DNA from: Nisaea sp.
Lineage (GTDB): Bacteria > Pseudomonadota > Alphaproteobacteria > Thalassobaculales > Thalassobaculaceae
DNA: 64,000 bases
Direction: 5' to 3'
Assembly (NCBI RefSeq): GCF_017640745.1
Contig: NZ_JAEPQA010000010.1
Location: 68,546 to 132,545 of the forward strand
Below the pieces are notes generated by a model that searched no databases, had not been told where the DNA came from, and saw nothing but the letters and a program-made list of their open reading frames with translations. The position numbers and the translations under genes are program-made. Below are positions 17,908 through 27,522 of the stretch, piece by piece (position 1 is the stretch's first letter; each line of letters starts with the position of its first letter).

Positions 17908-19110
17908 ATGAGCACCCTTCAATACATCTCCAAAGAGGCCCTGGAGCACGCGCTGCACCAGCATTGTCTTTGGTTGAACGACCCCACTGCCGGCCGGCCG
18001 GCAGACCTTTCGGAAACCAATCTCTTCGGAAGCGATTTGCGGCGGCTGAAGCTGCAGAAAGTGCTGATGCGCGGTGCGAACCTCCAGGGTGCCAATCTGG
18101 AAGGCGCGGACCTTTCGGGCGCCGATCTCACCGGCGCCGACCTTATGTCTGCCAACCTGCGCGGCGCCAAGCTGGAGAAGACGAACTTCAGCCACGCGAT
18201 CATCGCGTCGGTCGATTTTACCGATGCCGACATGCGCGGAGCCAACCTCACCCGCACGCGCGGCCGCGTCGCCGAGACCACGTGGTCCGGCGTCGAGACC
18301 GAAGTGACCCCGCTCAATCTCTCGCACGCACGGCTGCATCACGCGAACATGGAGCGCGCGGACCTCTCCGGCGCGATTCTGGAAGACGCGGACCTTTCCG
18401 GCGCCAATCTCGAGCGGACCAATCTCTCCCACGCACGGCTCTGCGGCGCGACATTGCGCAATGCCAAGCTTGTCGGAGCCGCCCTCGACGCGGCCGACCT
18501 CAGCCGCTCGGTCGCAACCGGCGCGGATCTCTCCGGCGCGATCCTGAAAGGCGCTCTTCTGAAAGGCGCGAACATGATCGGCGCCCGGATCAAGAACACG
18601 GACCTCTCCGGCGTCGACATGTCCACGGTCCGCCTCCACGGGGCGATGGACCCGGTTTCGGTGGAGTTGCACAGGCGCCTGATCGAGCATGATTTCTGGG
18701 TCACCACAGGCGGGGCGCGCGGCGCGCGGGCGGATCTCGACGGCGCCAATCTGGACAATGCGGACCTGCGTAACCTCAACCTGAGCGGCGCACAGATGCG
18801 CGGCGTCAGCTTCCGGGGCGCGCAGTTCAACGGCTCGATGCTGATCCTCGCCGATCTTTCGAATTCGGATTTCGAGATGGCGAGCCTGAAAGGCTGCAAT
18901 CTCTCCGGCGCAAGCCTGTGGGGCTGCAATCTGCGCGGTGCCGATCTGACGGATGCCGTGATCCAGCCGGCGCCGATCAGCACCAGCGACGGCAGCAAGG
19001 CCGGGCGGGTCCGCAAGACCAACCTGCGCGCCGCCAACCTCGAGAATGCCCTCCTCGCCCCCCTCGATCCGGAGCTCGTGCTCCTGGATGAGTCGCGGGC
19101 CGCGAGCTGA
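17908..19110 (+). CDS. Pentapeptide-repeat protein
   Basis: About 400 residues. From residue ~45 on it is built of A(D/N)LxG pentapeptides (for example 'ANLEGADLSGADLTGADL'), which fold as a right-handed quadrilateral beta-helix. The run breaks near the middle ('MDPVSVELHRRLIEHDFW') and resumes as a second block of repeats. Such proteins act as scaffolds or DNA mimics; no activity can be assigned. No signal peptide, so probably cytoplasmic. ATG 17908 chosen for its good codon context; GTG 17887 and ATG 17902 are in frame and none has a clear ribosome site. Product composition is as expected for the host. Confidence 0.85.
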   Translation: MSTLQYISKEALEHALHQHCLWLNDPTAGRPADLSETNLFGSDLRRLKLQKVLMRGANLQGANLEGADLSGADLTGADLMSANLRGAKLEKTNFSHAIIASVDFTDADMRGANLTRTRGRVAETTWSGVETEVTPLNLSHARLHHANMERADLSGAILEDADLSGANLERTNLSHARLCGATLRNAKLVGAALDAADLSRSVATGADLSGAILKGALLKGANMIGARIKNTDLSGVDMSTVRLHGAMDPVSVELHRRLIEHDFWVTTGGARGARADLDGANLDNADLRNLNLSGAQMRGVSFRGAQFNGSMLILADLSNSDFEMASLKGCNLSGASLWGCNLRGADLTDAVIQPAPISTSDGSKAGRVRKTNLRAANLENALLAPLDPELVLLDESRAAS

Positions 19111-19140
19111 CCTCTCAAGCCTCTCGAAAGCCGGCGGGTC

Positions 19141-19827
19141 CTATTCAGGCGGGCGGGCGGACCGCACGCGGTGACGCAATTCTGAAAGAGTCACGTTCGC
19201 CACGCTCTTCAGAGGCAGCAATCCCCCCAATCCCATCCGGAGCGTGTGCTCGATCTTGTCCTTCGAGTAACGCACGACCGGATCGCTGATAGCGATCACG
19301 AGAGCCGACGAGAGCGCCTGCTTGACCCGCGGCCGGTTGGCCAGGATCAGGTCAGCGATCTCGTTCTCATAGACATGGATATAGACGCGGCCGACGCATT
19401 CGAACTTGTCGACCGACGGATCCCCCGTGTTCGGCGACGCCACGATCTCGTCCGGAAACGGAAGGGCCTGCGCGGCGTTGGCGATGGCGACCATCCTCAG
19501 GCGCAGGACATGCGCGAGGACGGACATTCCGGCGAACACGCCCGTGACGCGCATGATCCCCATATAGTTCGGGGCGGCGAAGATCGGAGTATCGAACGCG
19601 AGTTCCGCGGCGAAATTCAGCACATAGATCCCGAGCGCCATGAGCATGCTGACGGAGGAAAGGATCGCCGTCGCAATAGTCGCCAGCCAGAGAAAATAGG
19701 TGAAGTCGACGCCCTCGACCTGCGATGCGTACGACCGGGCAGCGCTCGACGGCGCGGCGGACGTCGGCGCTTTAGCGGGTTTGGCGTTCGACCCTTCGGC
19801 CGGTTTCTCAAGTTCCTCGGACACCAC
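19141..19827 (-). CDS. Two-helix membrane protein of unknown function
   Basis: 228 residues. Layout: Ala/Pro/Lys-rich N-terminus (1-40), hydrophobic helix ~43-74, second hydrophobic segment ~88-108, then a ~120-residue soluble domain containing 'VGRVYIHVYENEIADLILANR' region and 'SALVIAISDPVVRYSKDKIE'. I do not recognise a family. The C-terminal part vaguely recalls the FliL-type domain but too weakly to name it. Encoded directly downstream of the EAL gene on the same strand (96 bp gap), so a link to c-di-GMP output is conceivable but unproven. GTG start with GAGGAAG upstream. Confidence 0.7.
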   Translation of the reverse strand: MVSEELEKPAEGSNAKPAKAPTSAAPSSAARSYASQVEGVDFTYFLWLATIATAILSSVSMLMALGIYVLNFAAELAFDTPIFAAPNYMGIMRVTGVFAGMSVLAHVLRLRMVAIANAAQALPFPDEIVASPNTGDPSVDKFECVGRVYIHVYENEIADLILANRPRVKQALSSALVIAISDPVVRYSKDKIEHTLRMGLGGLLPLKSVANVTLSELRHRVRSARPPE

Positions 19828-19923
19828 TAGGCTTCCTCAGCGCTCAGCGGACGGTATCGCATCCACAGTCTACGATTGGGAACTGCCATTCTCTGTTGCA
19901 CAGAGCCATTCATCTGACTCGCA

Positions 19924-21615
19924 CTAGACCAGAATAGCCATATCCTGCTCAAGCTGGGCCGCATAGGGCCGGGCCTCCGACAGACGCTGTGCGACGGCAT
20001 CGGGGTCGAGCGGCCGGTCGAACAAATAGCCTTGTGCCAGCTTGCAGCCATACTCGCGGATCTCGGTCAACTGAGCATGGGTTTCGACACCCTCCGCGAT
20101 CGAGACCGCCCCCATCGCTGCCGTCATCGCGGTAATAGCCTGAACGATCGCCTTGCTGCCCTTGCTCGTTTCCATCGTCTGCACAAAGGATTTGTCGATC
20201 TTCACCACGCTGACCGGAAGGTCGGTGATGTGGACGAGCGAAGAATATCCGGTCCCGAAATCGTCAACCGCCGTCGTCAGCCCCATCGTGACCAGTTGTT
20301 CGAACAGCGTCTTGGCCGCCCGCATATCGGCAACAATGCTGGTCTCGGTGAGCTCGCATTCCAGGGCATTCGGCGCCAGATCCGCCGTGTGCAGCAGATT
20401 GCTCAGGAAAGGCACCACGCGGTTCTCGCGGACGTCGTCGGCGCCTATATTGAATGCGACCGGAACGGTGTTGAGACCGGCCGACTGCCACTTCTTGATC
20501 TGCCAGACCAGTTTTTCCAGGACGATGAAGGTGAGTTCGGAGGCAATTCCGGCCTGCCGGGCGACCGGGAAAAAATCATTTGGCGCAACCATACCCCGTT
20601 TCGGATGATTCCAGCGCAACAAGGCCTCGAGCCCAACGATATCGCCGGTATCGCAATCGACCTTCGGCTGATAGGCCAGCCAGAACTCGTCGGGCCGCTC
20701 GGAGATCGCGCGCCTCAGATCGTGCTCGACGACCAGATCGTGAACGGCCTTGCGATGGGTTTCGTCGCGATAGATCTCGACGCTGCCCATGGCTTTCTGC
20801 ATGGCCGCATTCAGGGCGAACCGGGCCTTGCGGACAATATCCTCGGGATCGAGGTCCGGATCGTTGATACGGCTCACGCCGAAATGCGGGACGATGCGCG
20901 CGGCATTCTCGCTCGGCGAATAGCTGACCTCGACGCAGGCCCGCAGTCCCTCGACGATCTTGCCGAACTCGTCCGTCGCGCTTTTGACGGCCGCGACGAC
21001 TCCGATCGTCGAGTCGTCCAGAAGCGCGACTTCGGAAACGGCATCGAGGCGGCGAAGCCGCTCGCCCGCCTCGCGTACGATCCGGGCCCGCGTCGCTTCA
21101 CCGAGCGTCCCGGCAAAAAAACCGAGACGGCCGAGCGAAATCGCGATCACCATTTCCGTTCCGTCGGCGGCGAAATCTCCACCCTGGAGGCGCTGGCCGA
21201 TACGGCTGCAGAAGCCGAGGAGATTGGGAAGTTTCGTCGCCGGATCGTTGAACGCGGCCCACACCAGTTTTTCTTCGAGGGCCACCCGGCTGCGCCGGTC
21301 GCGCAGGATGAGGAGAAACAAAGTCCTGCCGCCGCTATCGACCTCGGACATCCGCCCCTCTACGAGCATACCGGAACCGTCCGCGCGACGGCCGTTGATC
21401 TCCACGACGTCTCTGGTCCCGCTTTCGAACAATTTTTCGCAGTCGGGGAAATAATCGCTGAACGGCGTCCCGATGGTCCGCATATGGTCGCGCCCGATCA
21501 TCTCGGTCCCGCTCTTGTTGACCGCGATGATGAGCCGGTTGGAATCCAGCAGAAACGCGCAGTCTTGGAGCAGCTCAAAAGCGTCGAACTGGTCGGCGAT
21601 ATTCGTCTTCGTCAT
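19924..21615 (-). CDS. PAS - degenerate GGDEF - EAL cyclic-di-GMP phosphodiesterase
   Basis: 563 residues. Domains: PAS ~10-110, GGDEF-like ~118-285, EAL ~295-550. The GGDEF domain keeps 'DPATKLPNLLGF' but the GGDEF loop itself is replaced by a 'VALLDDSTIGVVA' region, so cyclase activity should be lost. The EAL domain looks catalytically intact: E330 in 'LEALLRW', the 'FNIG' Asn, 'ELTET', 'DDFGTGYSS', 'VKIDKSF', 'AEGVET' and 'QGYLFDRP' are all present. Likely hydrolyses c-di-GMP in response to a PAS signal. ATG 21615 chosen (GGTGGA upstream); GTG 21651 would add 12 residues. Confidence 0.9.
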   Translation of the reverse strand: MTKTNIADQFDAFELLQDCAFLLDSNRLIIAVNKSGTEMIGRDHMRTIGTPFSDYFPDCEKLFESGTRDVVEINGRRADGSGMLVEGRMSEVDSGGRTLFLLILRDRRSRVALEEKLVWAAFNDPATKLPNLLGFCSRIGQRLQGGDFAADGTEMVIAISLGRLGFFAGTLGEATRARIVREAGERLRRLDAVSEVALLDDSTIGVVAAVKSATDEFGKIVEGLRACVEVSYSPSENAARIVPHFGVSRINDPDLDPEDIVRKARFALNAAMQKAMGSVEIYRDETHRKAVHDLVVEHDLRRAISERPDEFWLAYQPKVDCDTGDIVGLEALLRWNHPKRGMVAPNDFFPVARQAGIASELTFIVLEKLVWQIKKWQSAGLNTVPVAFNIGADDVRENRVVPFLSNLLHTADLAPNALECELTETSIVADMRAAKTLFEQLVTMGLTTAVDDFGTGYSSLVHITDLPVSVVKIDKSFVQTMETSKGSKAIVQAITAMTAAMGAVSIAEGVETHAQLTEIREYGCKLAQGYLFDRPLDPDAVAQRLSEARPYAAQLEQDMAILV

Positions 21616-21832
21616 GAACGGGTCCACCGGCCAGATCAAGTTCGGACACAACGACCCGGCAGCAGCGGTCGGGCCAAAGTTTCACGGACGCAGGATAATA
21701 TTTGGTAGGACCCTAAGATTCCGTAAACGCAATGATTTAGGAACTCCGGGGTGCCGGTTCCGGCCATCGCCAAAGGCAATGGCCGTTTTCGTGGAATCAA
21801 TCCAGTGAGGCAGGCCATCCATACGCTCGCGT

Positions 21833-22543
21833 CTATTTCCCGGCCTCCTCGAGCAGGGACGAAAGCTCATCCGGCATGTCCACCATGATGTCATGCCCGC
21901 AGGGCATTTCGCTTACTTTCCAGCCCGGAGCCCCCGTCAGCCTCTGGACGCAAGCATCGAATTGCGGCGCCTTGTACCCGGCGGCGCGAACATAGTGCTT
22001 CGGCGATATGGTGTCGACCCCACCGGTCAGATGGACGCGCTGGGTAAAGCAGGAAATCGGAAAATTCGTGCATTTCGCATCGACCCAGGCCTGATCGGCC
22101 TCATTGACGCGGAAGGATGCTGCGGGCGTCGGCGGCATCCACCATCCCTCGCCCACAGTGCGCACCTGCTCATAGGCCAGCTTGACCCGATCCGGCGGAC
22201 GGGAATCCATCGCGCATTCCCCGTTCGCCGGGACGAAGGCATCGACATAGACCAGCGTCTTGATCCGCGCGCTCTGCCGGTCGGCGGCCCCGGTGATGAC
22301 CATCCCGCCGTAGGAATGACCGCAGAGCACGACGTCCTCGAGATCTTCCCACTCGAGAAGGTTCGCGATATCGAGGATATGGGTCTGAAGGTTCACTGTC
22401 GGCGACAGCAGATGGGAGCGATCCGCCAACCCCGTCAGGGTCGGGGTGAAAACCTCGTGTCCGTCGGCGCGAAGACGGTCGGCGACGCGGCGCCAGCACC
22501 ATCCCCCATGCCACGCTCCATGAACGAGAACAAAAGTCGTCAT
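21833..22543 (-). CDS. Alpha/beta-fold hydrolase (salicylate-esterase / MES-like)
   Basis: 236 residues, compact hydrolase without a signal peptide. Oxyanion segment 'LVHGAWHGGWCW' at the N-terminus, nucleophile elbow 'CGHSYGGMV' near residue 90, and the C-terminal 'CGHDIMVDMPDEL' with the catalytic His. This pattern ('HGAWHGGWCW') is typical of the small esterase subgroup related to plant methyl-salicylate esterases. Substrate unknown. Ribosome site weak. Confidence 0.85.
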   Translation of the reverse strand: MTTFVLVHGAWHGGWCWRRVADRLRADGHEVFTPTLTGLADRSHLLSPTVNLQTHILDIANLLEWEDLEDVVLCGHSYGGMVITGAADRQSARIKTLVYVDAFVPANGECAMDSRPPDRVKLAYEQVRTVGEGWWMPPTPAASFRVNEADQAWVDAKCTNFPISCFTQRVHLTGGVDTISPKHYVRAAGYKAPQFDACVQRLTGAPGWKVSEMPCGHDIMVDMPDELSSLLEEAGK

Positions 22544-22751
22544 AAGAATTGCGTCCCGAATTCGCTTTCCGCCGCAGCAGGAGAGTTTGGCCTCGAAAGA
22601 CTAGGGCTAGATGGTGGCACCGCGGTGTGTGCAGCACAAGGTCGCCGGAAGGCTTGGCGCATTCTTCCCCGAAACAGTTTCACTCCGCGGAAAGGACGCC
22701 TTTCCGAACGCGGCGAATCGCCTCGCCAGGCGTCACGGAATGCAAAGCGCC

Positions 22752-23546
22752 TCAAGTGAAGTTGACCTCGATTCTGCCGAGTTCGCCGAGGTCTGCCACA
22801 CATCTTGCCGGCGCATCGAAATGAACGGTCTTCACGATACTGCCGAGCAGCACGAACTCTCCCGCGCGCAGCGGTCGGTCCTGCGTCTGCCGCAGATTGG
22901 CCAGCCACGCCAGCGCTTCGAACGGATGCCCGAGAATATCGGCGCCGCTGCCGGAGCCGGCCTCCTCGCCATCGATGTAAAGCGTTCCGGAGACGGCGCC
23001 GAGATCCAGATTGTCCCAGTTCAGAACCGGAGCTCCCAGGACAGCGCCGGAATTAAAGAAATTGTCCGCGATCAGCATCGGTACCGGGAGCGAGGGGTAA
23101 TCCACGTAACGATCGTCCACCAGTTCCACGGCGGGAAGCACCGCTTCGACATATCCGCCGACGGATCCGCGGTCGAAGCGGTCCTCGCCGGTCAGGTCAT
23201 GCGACAGCAAGGCGCCGATCTCCACTTCGATCCCGATCCGGTGGTAGAGATCGATCTGGACGTCGGCCTGCTCGTGGAACTCCATGGTCGCGAAGATCTC
23301 GCCGGCACAGGGCTGGTCAATCTTCATGTACTCCTGCATGACCTGCGTCGTGCAGCCGATCTTGTGGCCGACGACCGGCCCGAAGCCGGCCTGGGTCAGA
23401 TGCGCGTTGAGACGATGCTGGAGGGCATATCCCTCCTCGATCGTCTGCGGCATCAGCTCGTCCGGCATCCGCTCGGTCGGGCCGCCGCCGAGACGCGCGG
23501 CCGCGAGCCACTCGACGGCATGCCTGGTCAGATCGCTATCCGTCAT
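22752..23546 (-). CDS. 2-keto-4-pentenoate hydratase / fumarylacetoacetate hydrolase-fold protein
   Basis: 264 residues. Metal-binding 'GIEVEIGALLSHDL' (E-x-E) and 'GHKIGCTTQVMQEYM' identify the 2-hydroxypenta-2,4-dienoate hydratase type of the FAH superfamily, which hydrates or cleaves 2-oxo acids in catabolic pathways. The start ATG shares one base with the upstream amidohydrolase stop (TGATG), and GGGAGAG is six bases before it, so the two are translationally coupled. A joint pathway is likely; the substrate is unknown. Confidence 0.87.
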   Translation of the reverse strand: MTDSDLTRHAVEWLAAARLGGGPTERMPDELMPQTIEEGYALQHRLNAHLTQAGFGPVVGHKIGCTTQVMQEYMKIDQPCAGEIFATMEFHEQADVQIDLYHRIGIEVEIGALLSHDLTGEDRFDRGSVGGYVEAVLPAVELVDDRYVDYPSLPVPMLIADNFFNSGAVLGAPVLNWDNLDLGAVSGTLYIDGEEAGSGSGADILGHPFEALAWLANLRQTQDRPLRAGEFVLLGSIVKTVHFDAPARCVADLGELGRIEVNFT

Positions 23547-24784
23547 CAACTGCTCTCCCGGCGTGCTTTCAGGATGGAGGCCGCCGCGTCCGCCAACACC
23601 TGGCATCCGGCGACAATGTCCTCCTCGTGACTGTCTTCCGCGAAATCGTGGCTGATCCCCCCGATCGAGGGGATGAAAAGCATGGCGCAGGGCAATGCCT
23701 GGGTGAGCACCATCGGATCGTGCCCGGCGGCGCTCGGCATGCGGCGCCATTTGCCGGGCGAGGTCTTTTCGGCCGCGGCGGCGAGATGTTCCTGGAAACT
23801 CTCGTCCATGTCCGACGGCCGCACCGGGGTGCGGTTGCGCTCCGCAGACGCCTTCACCCGACCTTCCGCGTTGATCTCCCGGACGATGCCCTGGACGATC
23901 TCCTCGTATTTGTCGAGCAACGCGTCCTCGCTGTCACGGAACTGCAGGGTCAGCTCGGCATAGCCCGGCACGATGGAGGCCGCGCCCGGCTCGATCGAAA
24001 CCCGGCCGATGGTCCAGACCGTGGTCGGCTTGGCATGTTTCGGGAATTCCTCGTGGATCCGGCTCGCCGCCCTGAAAAGCGCCGTCGCCGCGTCCTTGCG
24101 GCGGGCCATGGTGGTGGTGCCGGCGTGGTTCTGCTCGCCCTCGAAGCGCAGGGTCATGCCCCGGATACCGACGATGGAGGTCACGACGCCGATCTGCTCG
24201 CCGGCATCCTCGAGCCAGGCGCCCTGCTCGATATGGGCCTCGAGATAGCCGACATAGCGGCCCTCCTCCATGCGCGCGCGGGGCACGTCCGTCAGGCCCG
24301 CCGCCTTGAGCGCGTCGGTCAGCTTCACCCCGTCGCGGTCCACCGCCTTCGCCTCGACCTCCGGGTCGGCAACGCCGATCCAGGAGCGCGAGCCGAGGCA
24401 GCCATAGAACCGGCTCTCCTCGTCCTGCCAGGAGACGACATCCACCGCGAGATCCGACGTTTCCGGGTCCTCCGCCAGCGCCCGCGCGACCTCGAGGCCG
24501 TAGATCACGCCGAGCGCGCCGTCGAGCCAGCCGCCGCGCGGCTGGGTGTCGGAATGGGAGCCGACGATCAGCGCCGGCCCGTTCTTCGTCGAGCGGCCGA
24601 TCACGTTGGCGACGCCGTCGAGCACGGTGTCGAGCCCGGCTTCCTCGAAGCGCTGCTTCAGCCAGCGCCGGGCCTCCAGATCCTTCTCGCTCAGCGCGGG
24701 GCGCACGACGCCGGTCTCCACGGCACCGATCGCACGCAGGTCCTTCAGGTCTTTCAGAAGACGTTCGGCATTGATCTTCGGCAT
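23546..24784 (-). CDS. M20-family N-carbamoyl-L-amino-acid / allantoate amidohydrolase-type Zn hydrolase
   Basis: 412 residues, standard length. Metal ligands are visible in order: 'GSHSDTQPRGGWLDGALG' (His, Asp), 'WQDEESRFYGC' (Glu pair), 'EAHIEQGAWLE' (His) and 'SAAGHDPMVL' (His); the dimerisation domain lies in the middle. These hydrolyse N-carbamoyl-amino acids, allantoate or ureidoglycolate-like compounds with release of ammonia and CO2. First gene of a coupled pair with the hydratase-fold protein. Start set by AGAGGGA before ATG 24784; the longer open frame to 25030 is not protein-like. Confidence 0.9.
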   Translation of the reverse strand: MPKINAERLLKDLKDLRAIGAVETGVVRPALSEKDLEARRWLKQRFEEAGLDTVLDGVANVIGRSTKNGPALIVGSHSDTQPRGGWLDGALGVIYGLEVARALAEDPETSDLAVDVVSWQDEESRFYGCLGSRSWIGVADPEVEAKAVDRDGVKLTDALKAAGLTDVPRARMEEGRYVGYLEAHIEQGAWLEDAGEQIGVVTSIVGIRGMTLRFEGEQNHAGTTTMARRKDAATALFRAASRIHEEFPKHAKPTTVWTIGRVSIEPGAASIVPGYAELTLQFRDSEDALLDKYEEIVQGIVREINAEGRVKASAERNRTPVRPSDMDESFQEHLAAAAEKTSPGKWRRMPSAAGHDPMVLTQALPCAMLFIPSIGGISHDFAEDSHEEDIVAGCQVLADAAASILKARRESS

Positions 24785-24977
24785 GGGGGTCCCTCTGTTC
24801 CGGATGAGCCCGCATCCTAATGATCTAAGCCGTGCGGCATAACCCCGATAACCCGAAAGGGACCCTTCATGGCCTGCCGGCGCCACGGGACAAGGGATCG
24901 TGGACAAGGGATCGTTTATCGCGTCCCGGGCTTGGTGTAGCTTCCCCCGCGAGACACACCGGAAGGGATGGACAGAG

Positions 24978-25832
24978 ATGAGCGCACCGAGCCTGACGAC
25001 AGTTTCCGAAGCCAAGGCCTTCGGCGGCAAGCAGTTCGTCTATTCGCATTCCTCGAAAGAGACCGGCACGGAGATGCGCTTCGCCGCCTATCTGCCGCCT
25101 GAGGCCGACAAGGGCGACGTGCCCGTGCTCTGGTTTCTCTCCGGCCTGACCTGCACGGAAGAGAATTTCACCGTCAAGGCCGGTGCCCAGCGCGTCGCGG
25201 CGGAGCTCGGGATCGCGCTGATCGCGCCGGATACCAGCCCGCGCGGAGACGAAGTGCCGGACGACCCGGAAGGCGCCTACGATTTCGGCAAGGGCGCCGG
25301 CTTCTATGTCGACGCGACCGAGGCACCCTGGTCGGCGCATTACCGGATGCGGAGCTATATAGAGAAGGAACTGCCCGCCCTCGTCGGACAGGCGCTGCCG
25401 CTCGACATGAACCGCCAGGCGATCACCGGCCATTCCATGGGGGGGCACGGCGCCCTCACCATCGCGCTTCGCAATCCGGACCGGTTCAGGAGCGTCTCCG
25501 CCTTCGCGCCGATCTGCTCTCCCCTGCACTGCCCCTGGGGCGAGAAGGCGCTGACCGGCTATATCGGGCCGAACAGGGCGAAATGGCGGGAGTACGATGC
25601 CTGCGCCCTGATCGAGGACGGCGCGCGCGTGCCCGCAATTCTCGTCGACCAGGGCCTCGCCGACGGCTTCCTCGCGGAGCAGCTGAAGCCCGAACTGCTC
25701 GAAGCGGCCTGCGACGGGACCGGCATCGAGCTGACGCTGCGCCGCCAGGAAGGCTACGATCACTCGTACTATTTCATCGCCACCTTCATCGAGGACCATA
25801 TGCGCTGGCATGCCGACCGTCTGGCAGGCTGA
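24978..25832 (+). CDS. fghA: S-formylglutathione hydrolase
   Basis: 284 residues, esterase-D family. Catalyses S-formylglutathione to formate and glutathione in glutathione-dependent formaldehyde detoxification. Diagnostic: 'WFLSGLTCTEENF' oxyanion segment, 'GLALIAPDTSPRG'-type loop (seen as 'ALIAPDTSPRGDEV'), nucleophile elbow 'ITGHSMGGHGAL', and catalytic 'DQGLADGFL' Asp and 'YDHSYYFIATFIEDH' His near the C-terminus. Start ATG 24978 fits family alignment. The usual partner, class III alcohol dehydrogenase, is not in the window. Confidence 0.95.
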   Translation: MSAPSLTTVSEAKAFGGKQFVYSHSSKETGTEMRFAAYLPPEADKGDVPVLWFLSGLTCTEENFTVKAGAQRVAAELGIALIAPDTSPRGDEVPDDPEGAYDFGKGAGFYVDATEAPWSAHYRMRSYIEKELPALVGQALPLDMNRQAITGHSMGGHGALTIALRNPDRFRSVSAFAPICSPLHCPWGEKALTGYIGPNRAKWREYDACALIEDGARVPAILVDQGLADGFLAEQLKPELLEAACDGTGIELTLRRQEGYDHSYYFIATFIEDHMRWHADRLAG

Positions 25833-25858
25833 CCGGCGCGGAAGCCTGACGTGACATC

Positions 25859-27490
25859 ATGATCGCCAACGCCGCCATAGCCATCGGCGGGATCGGCCTG
25901 TTCCTGATCGGGATGCTGATCCTGACCGACGGCCTTAAGAGCCTGATCGGCAACAGCCAGCGCCGCCTGCTCGCGGGTTTCACCAGCAGTCCCGTCAGCG
26001 GCGCGGCGACCGGCGCGCTGACCACCGCCATCGTGCAGTCCTCGAGCGCCACGACCGTCACCGCCGTCGGTTTCGTCGGGGCCGGACTGCTGACTTTCCC
26101 GCAGGCCCTCGGCATCATCTTCGGCGCCAATGTCGGCACCACGATCACCGGCTGGATGGTCGCCCTGATCGGCTTCAAGCTGCATCTCGGCACGATGCTC
26201 TTCCCCGTGCTGCTGCTCGCCGTCCTGATCAAGCTCTTCGGCCGGGCGCGCACGGCGCAGGCGGGCTGGGCGCTCGCCGGGTTCTGCCTGATCTTCATCG
26301 GCCTCGACACGATGCAAAGCGGCATGGAGCTGTTCGAGGGCCTCGTCACGCCCGCCGATTTTCCGGCCGACAGCTTCTTCGGACGGCTCTTCCTCGTCGC
26401 CATCGGGATCGTCATCACGCTGGTCACGCAATCCTCCAGCGCCGGCGTCGCGACGGCGATGGTCGCGCTCGGCAGCGGCGCGATCACCCTGCCCCAGGCG
26501 GCGGCGATGGTGATCGGCATGAATATCGGCACGACCTTCTCGGCGATGCTCGCGACCGTCGGCGGCTCGGCCGCGATGCGGCAGACCGGGCTCGCACATG
26601 TCGTCTTCAACCTCATCGCCGGCGCAATGGCCTTCGCCCTGCTCACGCCCTTCGCGATACTCGCCGGGCCCCTCGTCGACCCGGCGGTGCCGGGCTCGGA
26701 ACAGCTCGCGCTGGTGCTCTTCCACACCGCCTTCAACCTCTTGGGTGCGCTGATCTTCCTGCCCTTCACGCGGCAGTTCGCCCGCCTGATCCTCGCGGTG
26801 GTGCCGGAGGACAGCGCGAACCTCGCCCGGCATCTCGACAGCGCGCTCCTGAAGACGCCGGCGGCCGCCACCGACGCTCTGGCGGGGACGCTCAGCGACT
26901 GCTGCTACAAGCTCCTCGAACTGCTGCAGGCCGCCCTCGCCGGCACTCCCGAGCGCCGCGCGGCCTACGAGCTGGGCATGGTCGGCGAGGCGATCGGCAA
27001 GGCGGAGCACTACGCCGCCGACCTCCAGCTCCATCTCGACCCCGCGTCCGATCAGTCGCGCTTCGTCGCCGCGATGCATGCGCTCGACCATCTCCGGCGC
27101 CTGCACCGGCGCGTCGGGCAGACCCAGCGGATCCAGGACATCATCGAGGACGAGGAGCTGCAGGACGATCGGCACGAATTCCTCGCCGGTCTCGCCATCT
27201 TCACCCGCGACAGGGACACCGGGAAGGCCGAGGCGGATTTCGATGCGCTGCGCCGGAAACTCCGGGCGGAGCGCCGCAAGCTGCAGAAATCGGGAACGCT
27301 GGACGCGGCGCTTCTGCACCTGAGTGTGGAGGACGCCATCGCCCGGATCGACGGGACCCGATGGCTGCACCGCTGCGCCTATCACGTCTGGCGCATCGCC
27401 GTCCTGCTTGGCGCCAGCGTGACGACCGCCCCGCCCGGGGAGGCGGAAAGCCCGGAGAAGACCGCCGCGCGCGAAGCCGATCTCGACTGA
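25859..27490 (+). CDS. Na+/phosphate cotransporter family protein with PhoU-like tail
   Basis: 543 residues. Two inverted-repeat Na_Pi_cotrans modules, each with the family hallmark: 'TTAIVQSSSATTVTAVGF' (~55-75) and 'ITLVTQSSSAGVATAMVA' (~183-200), together with 'FGANVGTTITGWM' and 'GMNIGTTFSAML'. About nine transmembrane segments, then a cytoplasmic ~200-residue helical PhoU-like region. Probably sodium-driven phosphate import or export in the inner membrane. 26 bp after fghA on the same strand, but the functions are unrelated. Ribosome site weak. Confidence 0.92.
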   Translation: MIANAAIAIGGIGLFLIGMLILTDGLKSLIGNSQRRLLAGFTSSPVSGAATGALTTAIVQSSSATTVTAVGFVGAGLLTFPQALGIIFGANVGTTITGWMVALIGFKLHLGTMLFPVLLLAVLIKLFGRARTAQAGWALAGFCLIFIGLDTMQSGMELFEGLVTPADFPADSFFGRLFLVAIGIVITLVTQSSSAGVATAMVALGSGAITLPQAAAMVIGMNIGTTFSAMLATVGGSAAMRQTGLAHVVFNLIAGAMAFALLTPFAILAGPLVDPAVPGSEQLALVLFHTAFNLLGALIFLPFTRQFARLILAVVPEDSANLARHLDSALLKTPAAATDALAGTLSDCCYKLLELLQAALAGTPERRAAYELGMVGEAIGKAEHYAADLQLHLDPASDQSRFVAAMHALDHLRRLHRRVGQTQRIQDIIEDEELQDDRHEFLAGLAIFTRDRDTGKAEADFDALRRKLRAERRKLQKSGTLDAALLHLSVEDAIARIDGTRWLHRCAYHVWRIAVLLGASVTTAPPGEAESPEKTAAREADLD

Positions 27491-27522
27491 ACCGGCCCGC
27501 CCCTCCCGTCAGACGGGCGCCG

